Assembly (NCBI GenBank): GCA_033722555.1
Contig: JAWVYS010000008.1
Coordinates: 1 to 64,000 of the forward strand
Source: Brumimicrobium sp033722555
Lineage (GTDB): Bacteria; Bacteroidota; Bacteroidia; Flavobacteriales_D; Crocinitomicaceae
Length of the DNA stretch: 64,000 bases
Direction of reading: 5' to 3'
Shown piece by piece: positions 25,152 to 34,616 of the stretch; position 1 is the first letter of the stretch, and each line of letters begins with the position of its first letter. The position numbers were made by a program, and so were the translations under genes. Under the pieces are notes generated by a model. It ran no database searches and had not been told where the DNA came from. It saw nothing but the letters and a program-made list of their open reading frames with translations.

Positions 25152-26888
25152 CTATGCTTTTGTTCTGTATTTCATAATTTCATTTTTATCCTTTTGGAAA
25201 AAGAACTCTCCGTCTTCCGTGAAATACGGGAAAGGACAATCTTTTATTTTGCCGAGGAGGTTTCCGTTTTCAAGATCAACCCGCACAAATTCTTCCATAT
25301 TTCCTGTGGTTTTATCCTTTTTCGTTACGATAAAGAATGAATTTCCGATTTGAAAATCTGTTAAGTAATCGCCTGTGTTGGATGACCAGATTGTTTCAAG
25401 GTTTTTCATAGAAAGCTTTGCAATTCCTTCACTTCCCTTTACATATAAGTGCTGTTCGAACTCTTTGATGTTTCGTAAACTACCGATTTTTAATCCTTTT
25501 AATTTCATACTGGCTTCAAGTTTTCCGGAACTAGGATCAATCTTCATGACTTGATCTCCCGAGGACACGTACAGCTTTCCATCTCTGATAAGTATGTCTG
25601 AGATAGCTGATTTAAATTTGTCGTCCCATTCCTTGGCCTTCTCTTCGGAGGTCCATAATGTTGCTCCCGTGGCGGCATTCAATGCTATAATTCCGTTATT
25701 ACTCGTTTCTTTGAGATTTTTAGTACATACATCCGGGTTACCATTTGTTCCGGCTACGTAGCGTTGGGTAACAATTGTACCCCCTGTTTTCACTATGAGT
25801 ATGTCATTTTCAAGTTCAATCCCGGGAACAACTGATTCTTTGGAAAAAGATCCTGATTTCCAAATCACCTTCCCATTATCGAGATCAAAACATTTAATCG
25901 CTTTGTCCGTCACAAGATCAACTGCATAGACCCTGCGATTTTTTAAATCGGTTACAGGTAGGCTGGCCACCCCGATTTGCTGATCAAGTGCAACCATTTT
26001 GAAGTCTATATCAGAGAGTTTTAATTCGGTTGACCAAAGAAGTTTTCCGGTTCCAAGGTCGAGAACTGACATTCCTTCATAAATAACCAAAACTCGGTCA
26101 CCTTCTACTCTTAACCAAATATGATCCCCACCAAAAAGGTCGGCAGAAGTTGATTCGAAGATTCCTGTGTTACACAAGCTATGGGTATAAAAACCGCTGA
26201 TCTCTTGCTCCCATCTCATACTTTTTTTCTTTAAATCGTAACAGGTGATCTTTATCGGTTTCGGTTTTTTAGACGACATGAAACCTACGTCTTTCGATCG
26301 CTCGTATATCAGTTCGATGGAAACTTCATCGTTTCTGAAACTCGTATGGTTCATTTCCTTTTTTCCCTTTTTTATTACGGTTGTCTGAGCCTGATATTCA
26401 GAATTTAGTTTGCCGGTTCTGATATCCATCTTTTTATAAGTGCTTCCCTCTTTCAGGCTGATCATTCCTGGGGTATTCTGTGCATGCTCAAGAGATATTA
26501 TGAAGTCATTCGATGTTCCACCCTCTTCTGTCTGCCATAACAATTTACCGGTTTTAACGTCCAGGAAATATTTTTTACAAACTTTTGTATTCCGTTCGTT
26601 TGTATAAAGGGCAATCACTTCACTTTCGGGAACCCAGTATTTGAAATCAATTTTCTTTAAGCCGATAATATTTTCGAAGGTCCCCGACCAAAGTATACTT
26701 CCATCTGCTCCGCTGATTACCGAACCTTCTTTATCATTGTAACCAAAAATGAACTGACGGTCTTCGCTAATTCGCCAGGAATCTATTTTTATTGGGAATT
26801 TTGCTTCCCACGCCAAGGGGAAAACATTTTGTCCGAAAATGGTAAACTGGAAAAATAGAAATACGGTTGCTAGAATTTTCTGTTTCAT
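25152..26888 (-). CDS. PQQ-like (BamB-type) beta-propeller secreted protein
   Basis: A 578-aa protein with a signal peptide (MKQKILATVFLFFQFTIFG). The rest consists of PQQ-like propeller blades with the repeated AxxGxxLW motif: ISGADGSILWSG, VKTGKLLWQTE, LGTGKLLWSTE, LDNGKVIWKSG, AATGATLWTSE. The organisation resembles BamB and PQQ-binding-like repeat proteins, but the length exceeds BamB (about 390 aa), and no PQQ-dehydrogenase catalytic residues are recognised, so a protein-binding scaffold is more likely. First gene of a probable two-gene unit with the barrel-like protein. Confidence 0.82.
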   Translation of the reverse strand: MKQKILATVFLFFQFTIFGQNVFPLAWEAKFPIKIDSWRISEDRQFIFGYNDKEGSVISGADGSILWSGTFENIIGLKKIDFKYWVPESEVIALYTNERNTKVCKKYFLDVKTGKLLWQTEEGGTSNDFIISLEHAQNTPGMISLKEGSTYKKMDIRTGKLNSEYQAQTTVIKKGKKEMNHTSFRNDEVSIELIYERSKDVGFMSSKKPKPIKITCYDLKKKSMRWEQEISGFYTHSLCNTGIFESTSADLFGGDHIWLRVEGDRVLVIYEGMSVLDLGTGKLLWSTELKLSDIDFKMVALDQQIGVASLPVTDLKNRRVYAVDLVTDKAIKCFDLDNGKVIWKSGSFSKESVVPGIELENDILIVKTGGTIVTQRYVAGTNGNPDVCTKNLKETSNNGIIALNAATGATLWTSEEKAKEWDDKFKSAISDILIRDGKLYVSSGDQVMKIDPSSGKLEASMKLKGLKIGSLRNIKEFEQHLYVKGSEGIAKLSMKNLETIWSSNTGDYLTDFQIGNSFFIVTKKDKTTGNMEEFVRVDLENGNLLGKIKDCPFPYFTEDGEFFFQKDKNEIMKYRTKA

Positions 26889-27145
26889 GTTTTTTGTAGA
26901 TTAAATTTGTTCTAAAACTATTGTGCATCAATAATTCCGAACGAAAGTAGTGTGCTTCCTGATTCTGGTAAATAGCATTTTGATGTGATTTTGTATTCCT
27001 CTGTGTGTCCTGTTTAAGGAGATTTGTTTGCCTTGTTTTATTATATTTTTCCGGTGTAACCTATTCTACTTTAGTGCGAAATTATTTATGATCGATCGAA
27101 ATAGATTTTTACCTATTTTCGCTTAATTATACCGGGATCAAAACA

Positions 27146-30112
27146 ATGAACGCTACGCCCAGATGGCCACTTGTCTTTCTCTTTGTTTTTGTGTTAAAAG
27201 CGTGGAGCTTTTCTCAGATTTTAAGACCTTTTCAGATTTATACTGTAAATGAGGGTTTAAACCAAAGTTCAGTATACTTGATTTTTCAGGATTCTAAAGG
27301 ATACCTGTGGTTTGGAACCGGAGACGGCCTCAGTAAATTCAACGGGTATAATTTCGACAATTATAAAAGCCAAATCAATCAGGAGAATACACTTACAAAT
27401 TCTTCTATCCGAGGTGCGGCAGAGGATGATGAAGGAACATTATGGATTGGGACCGATAAAGGCTTAAATCGAATGTATGGAGAGGGCAAGTTCTATATAC
27501 CAAAGGCACTTGAAAGGTTTTCAAATGAACCTGTTTATCCCTTCGGGGCGGATGAATGCAGGGTCTATTTTTATATTCCGCTCGTTGGATTTTATGCGTT
27601 TGATTTTCAGACTCAAACCTTGGAATTCCTTTATGAAAAAAATGAATTGGTAGTTACTGTTTCTTTTCTTGTAAAAAACAACCGGGTTTGGTTTTATGAT
27701 GTTGATGGAGTTGTTGAGTCTCTCGATTTAAATTCGGGGAAGGTTGTAAAATATAACTTTCAGCCTGAAGACCGATTAGATGTTTCTAATGTTCCTCTGA
27801 TTGTATTGAATGATCAGGTTTGTTTAAGTAATTCGACCGGGATATTTTCGCTGGAAGGGGAAAGGATGAGAGATTGGCCGGTACCGGTTAAATATACTTT
27901 TGTTGACTCAAAGGAAAGAATCTGGATTTCCACGGATATGAACGACCTAATTGTTCTGGATCACGATTTCGATACCTTGGATATCTTTGAGAATACGGGG
28001 GGTGAAAAGTTAAATTTCTCTGGAATTTATGATATCTTCGAAGATAAGCACGGAAATATTTGGATAGCCTTGGAAGGTACCGGAATCGTCAAGATGAGTC
28101 CCTCCCAACGAAATTTCAACCATGTAAAAGCCAACCTTTGGAATACTGCAGAACTAGAAACGAATTTTATCAAATCCTTTTCTGAGGGTCAGGGTGTGAT
28201 GTATGTTGGAACTTATGAAAAAGGATTATACCGTTTCTTTAAGGAGGATGGACGAATAGAAAAAATCGATGTTAAGGAAATTAATAATCAGACAGTTTCT
28301 TCGCTTTTAACGGAGGATATGAATATGCTCTGGATAGGAACTCCGGAAGGTCTTTTCCTCCTCAATATATTAACAGGTAAGGTTTTAACTCCCTCCCACG
28401 AATTAAGGAAAATCAGGAATATTAAAGGCTTGTATAAATTCAGTAACGACCTGAAAATAATTACGACAGAACAAGGAGCTTATTTTGTTTATGGGAATGA
28501 TTCAGTAGTTTCACTTCCGGGAGATATTTATAACGCGTGTTCGGTGATTAAAAATATCGACGGTAACTACTGGTTTGGGACTAATTATGGCTTGAAAGCT
28601 TGTAATTCAGCAGGTAAATCCGTAAAGCTTCCTTTTTCATTTCCTGAAATTAAAGTGCGCACTTCAGTGAAAGATACCAGAGGCAATATATGGCTTGGCA
28701 CTGAAAAGGGTTTAGCGAAGATAGACGCTGATTATACAATCAGTTGGTTGACAGTTCAAAACGGACTTGCCGATAATTTTATTTATAGTATTTTATTGGA
28801 TGAACAAGACCATCTCTGGATAAGTTCCAATCGTGGGATAAGCAAAATTAATCCTCGAAGCAATCTTGTAAAGAATTATCGACTTTCTGATGGTATTCAG
28901 TCATGGGAATTTAATACAGGTGCAGCGCTCAAGACATCAGACGGAACCATGTATATGGGTGGGGTGAATGGCTTCAATTATTTCAGTCCTGATCAGATTA
29001 AGGTGCGGAAAAATGATATTCAAGTAGTTATCAGTTGGTTGAAAGTTAATGGGGAGATAATTACTTTGAATGAATCTCGTTCGATGGAACTCTCTCTGCC
29101 TCAGAACACCCTCACGATCGAAGTAGCAGCTCTGGAATTCACAGACCCTGAAAACAATCAGTATGCTTTTAAGTTAGAAGGATTGGAACAGGCATGGAAT
29201 TTTACGGGAACCAGAAGAACAGTACAGTATCCTGTACTTCCACCGGGTAAGTATACCCTTTGGGTGAAGGCATCTAATCCTGATGGGGAATGGAGCATTC
29301 CTCAAAAATTAGTTGATGTTGAAGTACTTCCATTATTTTGGCAAACGACCTGGTTCAAATTTATGGCGGGCGTAATTATTATTGGTCTTTTCGGACTGAT
29401 AATTTACTTTGTTTCAACTGCAAGGATTAGAAAAAGATTGATCTTGATCGAGCAGCAACGAGAAAGGGAGGTATTACGTAACCAAATTTCAAGAGATGTT
29501 CATGATGACATTGGAGCGGGTCTTTCAAAAATTGCTTTAATGAGCGATGTCGCTACCGGAGATTTTCAGCGAGGAGAAAAAGTGAACGATAACTTAATTA
29601 AAATTTCCGTTGCCGCCAGAGACATGTTGAATAGCCTGCAGGAAATCATTTGGGCAATTAATCCTAAAAATGATAGTCTTAAGAATATGATAGTCTTTTT
29701 TAGAGGATTTGTGAGCGATTTATTTGAGGGAACAGACATTGAGGTATCTTTTTCTGCACCTGAACCCAAGGAAATACCGGAACTGAATCTCCCTCCTGAC
29801 TTTCGAAGAAATTTGTTTTTAATTCTTAAAGAGGTCCTGAATAATGTACTTAAACATGCATCGGCCGATAAGGTGTATGTTGACCTGAAGATTGAAAAAG
29901 ACACCTTGTCTGTTTCGATGATAGACGATGGGGTAGGTTTTAAGGAGCCGGTATATGGGTTTAAAGGGGGGAATGGTATGGGGAATATCCGATTTCGGGC
30001 TCAACAAATGAATGGCTCTGTTACGGTCTTGAGTGAACCCTTAAAAGGAACGAAGGTGATTGTGAAAATACCGCTTTCAAAAAATAACATTAAAATGCGA
30101 TTAGATAAGTGA
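27146..30112 (+). CDS. Propeller-sensor histidine kinase (HisKA_3 type)
   Basis: A 988-aa membrane kinase. A signal peptide/anchor (LVFLFVFVLKAWSFS) is followed by about 620 residues of regulator-propeller repeats (DSKGYLWFGTGDGLSKF, DEGTLWIGTDKGLN, GNIWLGTEKGLAKI), a Y_Y_Y-type domain (about 650-735, LPPGKYTLWVKASN), a transmembrane helix (about 740-765), a HisKA_3 dimerisation domain with the phosphoacceptor motif DVHDDIGAGLSKIALM (about residue 790), and a HATPase_c domain (NVLKHASADKV, DDGVGF, GNGMGNIRFRA). It should autophosphorylate on signal binding and pass phosphate to the LuxR-type regulator whose start overlaps its stop. Confidence 0.93.
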   Translation: MNATPRWPLVFLFVFVLKAWSFSQILRPFQIYTVNEGLNQSSVYLIFQDSKGYLWFGTGDGLSKFNGYNFDNYKSQINQENTLTNSSIRGAAEDDEGTLWIGTDKGLNRMYGEGKFYIPKALERFSNEPVYPFGADECRVYFYIPLVGFYAFDFQTQTLEFLYEKNELVVTVSFLVKNNRVWFYDVDGVVESLDLNSGKVVKYNFQPEDRLDVSNVPLIVLNDQVCLSNSTGIFSLEGERMRDWPVPVKYTFVDSKERIWISTDMNDLIVLDHDFDTLDIFENTGGEKLNFSGIYDIFEDKHGNIWIALEGTGIVKMSPSQRNFNHVKANLWNTAELETNFIKSFSEGQGVMYVGTYEKGLYRFFKEDGRIEKIDVKEINNQTVSSLLTEDMNMLWIGTPEGLFLLNILTGKVLTPSHELRKIRNIKGLYKFSNDLKIITTEQGAYFVYGNDSVVSLPGDIYNACSVIKNIDGNYWFGTNYGLKACNSAGKSVKLPFSFPEIKVRTSVKDTRGNIWLGTEKGLAKIDADYTISWLTVQNGLADNFIYSILLDEQDHLWISSNRGISKINPRSNLVKNYRLSDGIQSWEFNTGAALKTSDGTMYMGGVNGFNYFSPDQIKVRKNDIQVVISWLKVNGEIITLNESRSMELSLPQNTLTIEVAALEFTDPENNQYAFKLEGLEQAWNFTGTRRTVQYPVLPPGKYTLWVKASNPDGEWSIPQKLVDVEVLPLFWQTTWFKFMAGVIIIGLFGLIIYFVSTARIRKRLILIEQQREREVLRNQISRDVHDDIGAGLSKIALMSDVATGDFQRGEKVNDNLIKISVAARDMLNSLQEIIWAINPKNDSLKNMIVFFRGFVSDLFEGTDIEVSFSAPEPKEIPELNLPPDFRRNLFLILKEVLNNVLKHASADKVYVDLKIEKDTLSVSMIDDGVGFKEPVYGFKGGNGMGNIRFRAQQMNGSVTVLSEPLKGTKVIVKIPLSKNNIKMRLDK

Positions 30113-30777
30113 CAAATAAACAGGAAATTGCATCACGAAAATTGCCTATGGAATGTGTTTTGAAAATTGCTATCGTAGAAGACGATCCTGATTTTAGATC
30201 AGGGCTAGAGAGAGTTATTTCTAATGAATCGAAATTTACGCTCTCAGGTAGTTTTTCCTCTGCAGAATCCTTCTTGAACGAAATGGATAGCATTTCTCCG
30301 GACGTTGTAATTATGGACATCAACCTTCCGCGAATGAGTGGATCCGAGTGTATCGCAATTAGCAAAGCCAGAAATCCCGAAATTCAGTATATCATGTGCA
30401 CTGTTTACGAAGACGAGGAAAATTTATTCAAATGCTTCAGAGTCGGTGCTACGGGATATCTACTTAAAAAAACTCCGCCGGCTGCTATCGTCGAGGCAAT
30501 CATTGATGTCGTTAATGGTGGCTCTCCGATGTCGGCATCCATTGCAAGAAAAGTTGTAACTGCCTTACATACCGGTAATAAACTAGTAGATAGTACAGTT
30601 CTGACTCCGCGGGAGAATGAGATAGTTTTTCTCTTGGCGGATGGTTTTAGGTATAAGGAAATAGCTAATAAACTTTTCATAAGTTTGGATACGGTGAGAT
30701 CGCATATCCGTCATATTTATGAAAAACTCCAGGTGAATTCGAGGTTAGAAGCGATAAATAAGGTGAGAAGAATTTGA
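30109..30777 (+). CDS. NarL/LuxR-family response regulator
   Basis: A 222-aa two-component regulator. The receiver domain (residues about 17-135) has the acidic pair EDDPDF, the phosphoacceptor Asp in VVIMDINLPRMSG, and the Lys in YLLKKTPP. The C-terminal HTH (about 155-220) is of LuxR/GerE type (LTPRENEIVFLLADGF, then YKEIANKLFISLDTVRSHIRHIYEKL). A GTG start at 30109 gives a GTGA overlap with the kinase stop. ATG 30148 (MECVLKIAIVEDD) is an equally good start, and the extra 13 residues are not typical. It is clearly the partner of the upstream propeller kinase; targets unknown. Confidence 0.93.
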   Translation: MTNKQEIASRKLPMECVLKIAIVEDDPDFRSGLERVISNESKFTLSGSFSSAESFLNEMDSISPDVVIMDINLPRMSGSECIAISKARNPEIQYIMCTVYEDEENLFKCFRVGATGYLLKKTPPAAIVEAIIDVVNGGSPMSASIARKVVTALHTGNKLVDSTVLTPRENEIVFLLADGFRYKEIANKLFISLDTVRSHIRHIYEKLQVNSRLEAINKVRRI

Positions 30778-30893
30778 CTAGCATACCTCTAAACTGCGTT
30801 TCAGCTTCTTTTTATTTTAATTCTATAACCACTTGTAACCTTTCGTGGATTATTTATTATACACTTGTATAAATCTTCAAAAAATCATTTTTC

Positions 30894-31763
30894 ATGAAAC
30901 CTTCATTTTTACTTGTGTTCATTTCACTTTTCCTGTTCGGTTTAGCTGTCAAGGAGCCGAACCTACCTAAACCATTTAAAAAACAGTTTAAATTCATTCC
31001 CTCCGGTTTGGTAGTTCTTGAAGTTGATACGTTCTCGGTGCAGTCCTTTTATATGTTGAATCATGAAGTGACGAATAAAGAATACAGTGTATTTCTTCAG
31101 GAAGTAAAAACTGAAAAGCCGGAGATCTATAATAAGGTATTGGTCGATTCCACTCTTTGGCGCGTTCACATGAAAAAGGGTTATTTTGAACCCATGGAGA
31201 AGGTTTATCACAGTCATCCAGCCTATGCGGATTATCCTGTAGTGAATATCACCAAGGAGGCAGCTGAACTTTACTGTGAATGGTTGGGAGAGAAAATTAA
31301 CCGAGACTTGGCCGACGGTCAAAAGATTAAGGTACGACTTCCTTATCGGGCAGAATTTGTTAGAGCAGGCTCAGGGGATAAACACGGTAGCATATATGCT
31401 TGGGGAGATCATTTCATGCGGAATCCCAACGGTGAGTTCCGGGCCAATTTTATACTTAAACCTCAAAGCACCATCGGAAGAGACGAAGAGGGAAATGCTG
31501 TTTTTAAGGAACTCGTTTATACGAATACCGTGAGTTCAGATTACTTTCTGACCGCTCCGTCTGTCTCTTATTCTTCGAACGAATTTGGCATATACAACCT
31601 GAACGGTAACGTAGCAGAATGGTTAATTGATACCGACAACAGATCGGCCGGAGGATCGTGGTATGACTATGGGTATGACATCCGACTTCAAAGTTTAAGA
31701 GATTACGGCAAAGCAGCGCCACAGGTAGGCTTCCGACCGGTTTTTACTTTTATCAAGGATTAA
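30894..31763 (+). CDS. SUMF1/FGE-domain exported protein (GldJ/GldK-like)
   Basis: A 289-aa protein with a signal peptide (MKPSFLLVFISLFLFG) and one formylglycine-generating-enzyme (SUMF1) type domain: FYMLNHEVTNKEYSVFL, YPVVNITKEAAELYCEWLG, VRLPYRAEFVRAG, NEFGIYNLNGNVAEW, SAGGSWYDYG and the closing VGFRPV. The two catalytic cysteines of true FGE near the C-terminal GGSW block are absent, so it is unlikely to be an enzyme. Exported SUMF1-domain proteins in this phylum include the gliding/T9SS lipoproteins GldJ and GldK; this one is shorter and lacks a lipobox Cys. It follows the two-component pair by 116 nt. Confidence 0.8.
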   Translation: MKPSFLLVFISLFLFGLAVKEPNLPKPFKKQFKFIPSGLVVLEVDTFSVQSFYMLNHEVTNKEYSVFLQEVKTEKPEIYNKVLVDSTLWRVHMKKGYFEPMEKVYHSHPAYADYPVVNITKEAAELYCEWLGEKINRDLADGQKIKVRLPYRAEFVRAGSGDKHGSIYAWGDHFMRNPNGEFRANFILKPQSTIGRDEEGNAVFKELVYTNTVSSDYFLTAPSVSYSSNEFGIYNLNGNVAEWLIDTDNRSAGGSWYDYGYDIRLQSLRDYGKAAPQVGFRPVFTFIKD

Positions 31764-31882
31764 TAAGAAGATCAGATAGCCTCTTTTTTAATAACTTAAA
31801 GATGAATGATGTTTTTCGATTGATAGAACCGATCTATATGGGTTTACGCGTATAAGGCTAATTACCGATGATAATCTATTAA

Positions 31883-33226
31883 CTAATGATTGATTACCAC
31901 TCTTTTTCTTAAAACGTCATCACCTATTACAACCTGTATAGTATAAATGCCATTTTCCACATCTTGTAAGTCTATTTGAACCGAATTACTCATGATCTGA
32001 TCGTGATTTCTTATTTGCGCACCTGCAATGTTGAAAACGCTCACTGAATTTATCACTTCATTTGCCCTTAAATGAACAATACCTGCACTTGGATTTGGAT
32101 ATAGATTGATTTCTTCAATTTCATTCTCGAACTGGCTCGCGAGATTATCTATAATAACACTTGATTTCGGATCACCGATAATAACAGATTGCCAAGATAG
32201 CGTCTTTTCTGCCATATAATAACTTTCCGCTAAATTGAATGTTGTCGAAGTATCGAGGTAACGGTTCAGGAATACGTCCGTTCTCCATATTTGTGAGAAA
32301 TAAATTAAATCGACGTATCCGAGAGCTCCGGTGCATCCGTTTTTAATCAAGTCAGCAATTAATAAATAATCACCAGAATTTATTCCCTCGTCGAATGTAA
32401 ATGCTGAACTAGACATGGTCAGTGCTCCTACAGAACCATCTGTCCAGTCATAATTAAATGGAGCCATGGGTAATGGTCCAAATCCCAGTCCGAAATAGCC
32501 GAATACATCCATTTGATTGTTAAGTAGAGCATGATTTGCATCGAATTCTGCATTCCATGAATTATTTACCAAATAATCGTATGCAGGAATAATCTGCGAC
32601 ACAAAGTAGGTCGAATCTGAACCAGAAGCGTTGCTTACATCCACTACTGCTTTTGCGGAAATTTTATTAATTCCTTTACCGGGTCCGCTGCGGTCGATCA
32701 GTTTGTAAACGTCAAATTCAGAATATCCATCCAATCGGGTTACCAGGTATATTCCCAACGAGTCTCTCGAAAAGTTCGAAGTATCACCAAAAAATGGATT
32801 GTTGACAGCACCACTACCGCCAATGGAATTACTTAACGGTCCTAAAATTAAAGCTAATTCAGAATCAACTGAAGCGCAGTTTGTTCCGGGAACAGAATCT
32901 AAAAGGCAGCCACTGTTAATCTTAAGAGGGACTCCTTTCGTTGTGACCAGATAATTGATAGAATCAGAAATTCCTAAACTTATTAATTGATTTTCAATCT
33001 GTTCGCGAATTTGCACGAATTCAATACTGTCTATATGTTCAGTTATAGGCCCCAATATGTGAATCATGTTTTGAGGTGGAATATTTCGTGCCTGTTGAAA
33101 ATATTTACCTATATTTATTGAGACCTGACTATTGTCGTTAATAATAACTGCCACATCATCGTAGGAAGATTGAGAATAGGTGATGAGACTGAAAAAAAAT
33201 GAAATCATTAAAAGGTGTGTTTTCAT
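31883..33226 (-). CDS. TIGR03790-type secreted protein with T9SS sorting domain
   Basis: A 447-aa protein with a signal peptide (MKTHLLMISFFFSLITYSQ). The body matches the TIGR03790 pattern: QARNIPPQNMIHILGP (around residue 48), later INYLVTTKGVPLKI and NLAESYYMAEKTLSWQSVIIGDP. The last 75 or so residues are a type A T9SS sorting domain (NLYPNPSAGIVHL, then VENGIYTIQVV). It is expected to reach the cell surface or medium through the type IX system. The biochemical role of TIGR03790 proteins is unknown. Stand-alone on the minus strand. Confidence 0.85.
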   Translation of the reverse strand: MKTHLLMISFFFSLITYSQSSYDDVAVIINDNSQVSINIGKYFQQARNIPPQNMIHILGPITEHIDSIEFVQIREQIENQLISLGISDSINYLVTTKGVPLKINSGCLLDSVPGTNCASVDSELALILGPLSNSIGGSGAVNNPFFGDTSNFSRDSLGIYLVTRLDGYSEFDVYKLIDRSGPGKGINKISAKAVVDVSNASGSDSTYFVSQIIPAYDYLVNNSWNAEFDANHALLNNQMDVFGYFGLGFGPLPMAPFNYDWTDGSVGALTMSSSAFTFDEGINSGDYLLIADLIKNGCTGALGYVDLIYFSQIWRTDVFLNRYLDTSTTFNLAESYYMAEKTLSWQSVIIGDPKSSVIIDNLASQFENEIEEINLYPNPSAGIVHLRANEVINSVSVFNIAGAQIRNHDQIMSNSVQIDLQDVENGIYTIQVVIGDDVLRKRVVINH

Positions 33227-33574
33227 CGAAAGTTTTGTTTATTCAGTTGTACATAAACTGCTCAAGAGAAGAAATATTTCATTCATTGTTATTTTTTTTG
33301 AGAATATCTGTCTAATTTTAATAGTGAATGTAAGCAAATCAAAACATATTGCCCCTTCCGAACCGAAAGAGCGTTTTATGGTACGATTTGATCAACCATT
33401 GATAGGTGTAAAGCGGTCATCAAATATTCTCAACAAGCTATTATTTCATAGGTGATAGACATTTGATTATCGATACGTTATCTGTTCCAAAAGTTATTTT
33501 TAATGGTAGTAATCTTGACCGGAATTTTTAATTTTGAAAATCAGAAGAATATGCACAAATTTTTCATTTAATTC
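33227..33574. other. 348-bp intergenic region, no gene seen
   Basis: AT-rich divergent spacer. A 91-codon frame (33180-33455 plus) overlaps the start of the neighbouring minus-strand gene and lacks any support. The only feature I can name is the -7 element at 33529-33536. Confidence 0.6.
33529..33536 (+). promoter_or_regulatory. Promoter -7 element
   Basis: TAATTTTG, 38 nt before the ATG at 33575. Confidence 0.45.
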
Positions 33575-34261
33575 ATGGAAACCTTATTCAACATATTTTT
33601 GATCATCCATGTCGCCGCTGGTGCAATCGGATTAATCTCTGGAGTCCTGAACATGCTGGGTAAAAAAGGCGATGCCCGCCACAAGAAGGTAGGTATGGTA
33701 TTTTATATTTCAATGATGAGCGCAGGTTTGTCTTCCTTTGTCCTTTCAATTATTCATCCCAGTCTCTTTTTATTCATGGTCGGTATTTTTACGGCTTATC
33801 TCGTAGGTACAGGCAGACGATATTTGAAACTTGAAATTTCTGAAACTGGATCACTACCGAATATAAAGCCGATAGACTGGATTTATACGACCTCGATGCT
33901 GTTAGCCGCAGTTTTACTGATTGTATTGGGCGTTCGAAGTTTGCTGACCAACAATTTATTCGGTATCGTTTTTCTCGTATTCGGTACGATAGGGTTGTTA
34001 CTTGTAAAAGACGATTGGAAGAATTACCGCGGAAAATCTACCGTTTTGAATTTCGGACTTTCTGAGCATCTGCAACGAATGTCAGGTGGATTTATTGCTG
34101 CCTTGACGGCGTTTCTGGTGGTCAATGGAAGATACTTTCCCGATTTCATTCCGGTGATCGTTTATTGGTTACTGCCAACAGTGGTAATTACGCCGGTCAT
34201 ATCTCGCTGGGCGCGAAAATATTCCGTTAAAAGAGAAAAGAATATTCCCCCGACTAAATAG
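33575..34261 (+). CDS. DUF2306-like multi-pass membrane protein
   Basis: A 228-aa protein with about seven hydrophobic helices. The N-terminal segment FLIIHVAAGAIGLISGVLNML followed by KGDARHKKVGMVFYISM resembles the HxxxG ... HR/KxxG pattern of DUF2306 proteins, in which His residues lie in the membrane. Later helices include FMVGIFTAYLVGTGRRY, LLAAVLLIVLGVRSLL and VIVYWLLPTVVITPVIS. Function unknown. It appears to be monocistronic, followed by the 700-bp repeat and RNA-like region. Confidence 0.65.
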   Translation: METLFNIFLIIHVAAGAIGLISGVLNMLGKKGDARHKKVGMVFYISMMSAGLSSFVLSIIHPSLFLFMVGIFTAYLVGTGRRYLKLEISETGSLPNIKPIDWIYTTSMLLAAVLLIVLGVRSLLTNNLFGIVFLVFGTIGLLLVKDDWKNYRGKSTVLNFGLSEHLQRMSGGFIAALTAFLVVNGRYFPDFIPVIVYWLLPTVVITPVISRWARKYSVKREKNIPPTK

Positions 34262-34350
34262 TAATTCGGCACTTATCACGTCAATGCTCTTCAGGGTTCA
34301 TCGGGATTTCCAACTCCATGGGACAGTCACGATCTATCGTGAGATTGTCG

Positions 34351-34444
34351 AACCTGTCCTGACAGCGAAGCTCGTCAGTGACCTGTCCTGACCTCATAGA
34401 GCGTCAGTGACGGATCCCGACCAGAACGTAGTGAAGCGTCGGGA
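34351..34444. repeat. REP-like palindromic units, three copies
   Basis: Two adjacent units of about 30 bp begin ACCTGTCCTGAC and end CGTCAGTG (34352-34380 and 34381-34409). Each has inverted arms CTGAC/GTCAG. A third unit follows with arms TCCCGAC (34415-34421) and GTCGGGA (34438-34444). The T-A pair in the first two is replaced by C-G in the third, a compensatory change that suggests the hairpin is what matters. A related element lies at 36747-36805. Confidence 0.65.
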
Positions 34445-34586
34445 TTTCCAACTTTCCCCCTTTCCAACTTTCCAACTTTCAACCTTTCTAACTTTTTAAC
34501 TTTTCAACTTTCCAACTTTCAACCTTTCTAACTTTCCAACTTTCAACCTTTCTAACTTTCTAACTTTCCCCCTTTCCCCCTCTTGC
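34445..34586. repeat. CT-rich tandem octamer array
   Basis: About 140 bp built from short units of the form CTTTCYAA, CTTTCAAC and CTTTCCCC, for example AACTTTCCAACTTTCAACC repeated with variation. A simple-sequence array with strong pyrimidine bias on the + strand. Confidence 0.8.
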
Positions 34587-34605
34587 ATATTTCCTTCAAT
34601 TTCCT

Positions 34606-34613
34606 TAAATTTA
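34606..34613 (+). promoter_or_regulatory. Promoter-like element before candidate RNA
   Basis: TAAATTTA differs from TAnnTTTG at the last base. CTTG at 34582-34585 lies 20 nt upstream, the spacing expected of a -33 element. Predicted start about 34617-34620, at the first helix of the candidate RNA. Confidence 0.4.
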
Positions 34614-34616
34614 CAT

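Noticed and set aside
33180..33455. 91-codon frame on the plus strand
   Set aside because: It overlaps the signal-peptide region of the TIGR03790-type gene and has no support of its own.
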